A DNA stretch of 64,000 bases from Mycobacterium sp. AZCC_0083 (GTDB lineage: Bacteria; Actinomycetota; Actinomycetes; Mycobacteriales; Mycobacteriaceae), in contig NZ_JACHGP010000007.1 in the NCBI RefSeq assembly GCF_014202335.1, positions 310,001 to 374,000 of the forward strand, read 5' to 3'. The notes under the pieces were generated by a model. The model saw only the letters and a list, made by a program, of their open reading frames with translations, was not told where the DNA came from and made no database searches. The translations under genes were made by a program, and so were the position numbers. The first letter of the stretch is position 1; the number at the start of each line of letters is the position of its first letter. This document shows positions 60,924 to 64,000 of this stretch, one piece after another.

Positions 60924-62372
60924 CTAGACCGGCAGCAACTGGTCGATCACCGTGGCGAGCTGCTTGGCCGACCGGCACTCGTGCATGGTGATGACGTCCT
61001 CGTAGCGCGGTACCGCAGAGTCGCCGCTCCCCCACAGGTGTTTGGGTTCGGGGTTGAGCCAGTGCGCGTGCCTGCTGGCGTTCACCATGTGCGCGAGCAG
61101 GTCGGTCTCGGGGTTGCGGTAGTTGTTGCGTCCGTCGCCGAGCACCAGCAGCGAGCTGCGCGGCGACAGCACGTTGGGGAAGTCGTTCAAGAACGACACG
61201 AAGGCGTGGCCGTAATCGGAGTGCCCGTCACGGGTGTACACACCCGCCTCGCGAGTGATGCGCTGGACCGCGACGGCGAGGTCGGCATCGGGGCCGAAGA
61301 GGTCGGTGACTTCGTCGGTGGTGTCGATGAAGGCAAAGACGCGAACTCTCGAGAACTGCTGCCGGAGTGCGCTGACCAACATCAGGGTGAAGTGGCTGAA
61401 CCCCGCGACCGACCCCGACACGTCGCACAGCACCACCAGCTCGGGGCGGGCCGGGTGCGGCTTCTTGAGCACCACGTCGATGGGCACGCCGCCGGTGGAC
61501 ATGGACTTGCGCAGCGTCTTGCGCAGATCGATCTCACCGCGACGCGACCGGCGCCGCCGCGCCGCCAGCCGGGTGGCCAACGTGCGCGCAAGCGGTGCCA
61601 CCACCCGGCGCATCTGGCGCAGCTGCTCACCGGAGGCGCGCAGGAACTCGACGTTCTCGGCGAGCTGCGGGATGCCGTACATCTGAACGTGGTCGCGGCC
61701 CAGTTGCTCGGCGGTGCGACGCTTGGTCTCCGACTCCACCATCTTGCGCAGTTGCGAGATCCGCTTTGCGGCAATGGCCTTGGCGATCTGCTCCTGTGTG
61801 GGCGTCGGGTCGTCGCCGTACCCTGCGAGCAGTCCGGCCAGCAGCCTGCCCTCGAGCTCGTCGAGTGCCATCGCCTTGAGCGCCTGGTACGACGAGTACG
61901 ACGGTCCGCGGCTGGAGCTGTAGCGGCCGAATGACTCGACGATCTGCGCGATCATCGCCGCCAGGCGGTCGTCCATGTTCTCGAGCTCCGGGTTGTCCGA
62001 CAGCATCGCGATGAGCGCGTCGCGCATGGCCTCGATGTCCTGCGGCGGCAGCCCTTCGGGATGCTCGTCACCGTCGGTTTCCTCGTCGTCGAGCACGGTG
62101 CGGTCACCGAGCGCCGCGGGGAACCACAGGTCGAACATCGCGTCGTAGGTGTCACGGTGTTCGGCGCGCCGCAACACGGCACAGGCCAGCCCCTCGCGCA
62201 CCACCTCGCGGTCGCCGAGCCCGAGCACGGCCATCACCCGGCCTGCGTCGACGGTCTCCGAAGGGCCGACCGCGATGCCCACCGAGCGCAGCGCTTCGAC
62301 GAACTCCACCAGGTGCCCGGGAAGTCCGTGTGGCGCAAGCGGTTGCGGCGGGGTGGTGCGTCGGACGGCCAT
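60924..62372 (-). CDS. VWA domain-containing CoxE-like protein
   Basis: Protein of 482 aa. The C-terminal von Willebrand A domain has the MIDAS start LVVLCDVSGSVAGFSHFTLM and VFAFIDTTDEVTDLF. The N-terminal helical part (about 1-230) is CoxE-like. Corresponds to Rv2425c in M. tuberculosis order (my recall). Works with MoxR-type AAA+ ATPases, here the next gene, in metal insertion or complex assembly. Ends the core block on the right side of the accessory region. Confidence 0.85.
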   Translation of the reverse strand: MAVRRTTPPQPLAPHGLPGHLVEFVEALRSVGIAVGPSETVDAGRVMAVLGLGDREVVREGLACAVLRRAEHRDTYDAMFDLWFPAALGDRTVLDDEETDGDEHPEGLPPQDIEAMRDALIAMLSDNPELENMDDRLAAMIAQIVESFGRYSSSRGPSYSSYQALKAMALDELEGRLLAGLLAGYGDDPTPTQEQIAKAIAAKRISQLRKMVESETKRRTAEQLGRDHVQMYGIPQLAENVEFLRASGEQLRQMRRVVAPLARTLATRLAARRRRSRRGEIDLRKTLRKSMSTGGVPIDVVLKKPHPARPELVVLCDVSGSVAGFSHFTLMLVSALRQQFSRVRVFAFIDTTDEVTDLFGPDADLAVAVQRITREAGVYTRDGHSDYGHAFVSFLNDFPNVLSPRSSLLVLGDGRNNYRNPETDLLAHMVNASRHAHWLNPEPKHLWGSGDSAVPRYEDVITMHECRSAKQLATVIDQLLPV

Positions 62373-62401
62373 CAGTCGAACTCCTTAGTTCAGGCTTCGA
62401 T

Positions 62402-63277
62402 TCAATTCAGGCGTAGCTCGCCAGACGCGCGCTTCTGATCTGACTGATGCTTGAGCACGACGCCGAGGGTGGCGGCGATCACCTCGTCGTCAATGGTGTC
62501 GAGTCCCAGCGCCAGAATCGTGCGGCCCCAGTCGATGGTCTCGGCGACCGACGGCACCTTCTTGAGCTGCATGCCCCGCAGCACCCCGACGATGCGCACC
62601 AACTCCTCCGCCAGCCGCTCCGGGAGTTCCGGCACACGTGACAGCAGGATGCGCCGCTCGAGTTCGGCGTCGGGGAAGTCGATGTGCAGGAACAGGCAAC
62701 GGCGTTTGAGCGCCTCGGAGAGCTCGCGCGTCGCATTGGAGGTCAGCAGCACGAACGGCTTGCGGGTCGCGGTGATGGTGCCGAGTTCGGGCACTGTGAC
62801 GGCGAAGTCGGACAGCACCTCGAGCAGCAGGCCCTCGATCTCGATGTCGGCCTTGTCGGTCTCGTCGATCAGCAGCACGGTGGGTTCGGTACGCCGGATG
62901 GCGGTCAGCAGCGGGCGCGACAGCAGGAACTCCTCGCTGAACACGTCCATCTTGGTCTGATCCCAGTCGCCCGACCCGGCCTGGATGCGCAAGATCTGCT
63001 TGGCGTGATTCCACTCGTAGAGTGCGCGGGCCTCGTCGACGCCCTCGTAGCACTGCAACCGGACAAGCTCGGAGCCGGTGGTCTGCGCGACGGCGCGGGC
63101 CAGCTCGGTCTTGCCGACGCCGGCGGGACCCTCGACGAGCAGCGGCTTGTCCAGCCGGTCGGCGAGAAAGACTGCGGTGGCCGTGGCTCTGTCGGGCAGG
63201 TATCCGGTCTCGGCGAGCCGCGTTGCGACATCCTCGATGTCGGTGAACAGCGGTATCGGGCGGGCGGGAACGCTCAC
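62402..63277 (-). CDS. MoxR-type AAA+ ATPase
   Basis: Protein of 291 aa. Walker A GPAGVGKTEL at about residue 50, Walker B TVLLIDETDKADIEIEG, sensor LLTSNATRELSEALKRRCLF with the Arg finger. It remodels protein complexes, in partnership with VWA proteins; the neighbour at 60924 fits. Start GTG 63277 with GAGGAG upstream. Corresponds to Rv2426c. The longer frame to 63832 runs through proA. Confidence 0.88.
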   Translation of the reverse strand: MSVPARPIPLFTDIEDVATRLAETGYLPDRATATAVFLADRLDKPLLVEGPAGVGKTELARAVAQTTGSELVRLQCYEGVDEARALYEWNHAKQILRIQAGSGDWDQTKMDVFSEEFLLSRPLLTAIRRTEPTVLLIDETDKADIEIEGLLLEVLSDFAVTVPELGTITATRKPFVLLTSNATRELSEALKRRCLFLHIDFPDAELERRILLSRVPELPERLAEELVRIVGVLRGMQLKKVPSVAETIDWGRTILALGLDTIDDEVIAATLGVVLKHQSDQKRASGELRLN

Positions 63278-63294
63278 TCGTGTACTTCTCCTCG

Positions 63295-64000
63295 TTAGGC
63301 TGGCCGGGTGTGGCCGTCGCCCCACACGATCCACTTGGTTGACGTCAATTCTGGCAGCCCCATCGGGCCGCGGGCGTGCAGCTTCTGGGTGGAGATGCCG
63401 ATCTCGGCCCCGAACCCGAACTGCTCGCCGTCGGTGAACGCGGTCGACGCGTTCACCATCACCGCGGCCGCATCCACTTCCTCGGTGAAGCGTTGCGCGG
63501 CAGCAAGATTGGTGGTCACGATGGCCTCGGTGTGGCCGGTGCCGTACTCGTTGACGTGGGCGATCGCGGCGTCGATGCCGTCGACCACCGCGACCGCGAT
63601 GTCCATCGAGAGGAACTCGGCCCGCAGTTCGTCCTCGCTGGGATCGAGATGCACCGTCACGCCTGCATCCTGGAGCGCGCCGACCAGGCGTGGCACGGCC
63701 AGGTCGGCGATGGCGGCGTCGATCAACAGCGATTCGGCGGCGTTGCACACGCTTGGCCGCCGCGTCTTGGAGTTCAACAGGATGCGTTCGGCGACATCGA
63801 GATCGGCCGCCGAGTGCACGTAGACGTGACAATTGCCGACGCCCGTCTCGATGGTCGGCACCGTCGCGTCGCGCACCACCGCGTCGATCAGGCCGGCTCC
63901 CCCGCGCGGGATGACGACGTCGACGAGGCCGCGGGCCTGGATCAGGTGGGTGACGGTGGTGCGGTCGTCGCTGGGCAGCAGTTGCACGGCGTCGGGGGTG
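63295..64000 (-). CDS. proA: gamma-glutamyl phosphate reductase ProA (C-terminal part)
   Basis: Partial: the upstream part lies beyond 64000 and the stop is at 63295. 235 residues are visible: IPRGGAGLIDAVVRDATVPT, IETGVGNCHVYVHSAADLDV, the nucleophile region NSKTRRPSVCNAAESLLIDA (Cys), and GFGAEIGISTQKLHARGPMG, the ProA signature. Second step of proline synthesis: reduces gamma-glutamyl phosphate to the semialdehyde with NADPH. Its order after moxR matches Rv2427c. Confidence 0.93.
   Translation of the reverse strand, partial: TPDAVQLLPSDDRTTVTHLIQARGLVDVVIPRGGAGLIDAVVRDATVPTIETGVGNCHVYVHSAADLDVAERILLNSKTRRPSVCNAAESLLIDAAIADLAVPRLVGALQDAGVTVHLDPSEDELRAEFLSMDIAVAVVDGIDAAIAHVNEYGTGHTEAIVTTNLAAAQRFTEEVDAAAVMVNASTAFTDGEQFGFGAEIGISTQKLHARGPMGLPELTSTKWIVWGDGHTRPA

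Noticed and set aside
1..64000. CRISPR arrays, rRNA or tRNA genes, prophage
   Set aside because: No regularly spaced repeats, no tRNA cloverleaf or rRNA sequence, and no phage structural or integrase genes were seen.

Overview
The window is high-GC actinobacterial DNA and almost certainly comes from a rapidly growing Mycobacterium/Mycolicibacterium. It carries the mycobacterial core block degV - octT - gpgP - rsfS - nadD and, far to the right, a CoxE-like VWA gene - moxR - proA. It also has a complete mce lipid-transport locus, a SigH-type sigma factor and many GTG starts and 4-nt ATGA/GTGA overlaps.

Layout. 1-5.9 kb: end of a LysR gene, then a plus-strand cluster (SDR, PRISE-type reductase, alpha/beta hydrolase, SDR, cupin, luciferase-like monooxygenase). 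6.2-10.9 kb: SigH-like sigma factor without a neighbouring anti-sigma gene, Old Yellow Enzyme, and a PPOX + alpha/beta-hydrolase pair divergent from a TetR regulator. 10.9-12.6 kb: decayed TnsA/TnsB-type transposon genes and 0.7 kb without a gene. 12.7-18.0 kb: a dihydrodipicolinate-reductase-like enzyme, a small secreted protein and the core block that ends at nadD.

From 18.0 to 60.9 kb lies about 43 kb of accessory DNA. As I recall, only a few small genes separate nadD from the VWA/moxR/proA genes in M. tuberculosis (Rv2421c to Rv2425c-Rv2427c). Its left edge is an IS1380-type remnant whose outer end lies 18 nt from the nadD start. The segment holds: (a) a minus-strand operon yrbEB-mceABCDEF-mam-mam-tandem CaiB/BaiF, with yrbEA unusually on the opposite strand across a 551-nt gap containing a strong hairpin and two possible upstream small ORFs; (b) a CoA-dependent catabolic block (aldehyde dehydrogenase, SDR, phosphotransferase, two acyl-CoA dehydrogenases, degenerate thiolase + DUF35 protein, acyl-CoA ligase) next to two head-to-head TetR genes; (c) an oxidative block (E1 alpha/beta 2-oxoacid dehydrogenase, SnoaL-like, SDR, Rieske oxygenase with a small coupled ORF, unknown 332-aa protein, P450, histidine phosphatase, lipocalin-like protein, amidohydrolase); and (d) a GntR-controlled operon (LeuC/LeuD-like hydratase, GntR, tricarballylate-dehydrogenase-like flavoprotein, aldehyde dehydrogenase) with two identical 18-bp dyad operators in its promoter.

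Inferred logic: the Mce system imports a hydrophobic substrate, possibly steroid-, terpenoid- or lipid-like. P450 and Rieske oxygenases, SDRs and aldehyde dehydrogenases oxidise it. Ligase or CoA-transferase activates it, and the acyl-CoA dehydrogenase pair plus the thiolase/DUF35 module shorten a side chain. The LeuCD-like branch could process a polycarboxylate product. The substrate cannot be read from the sequence.
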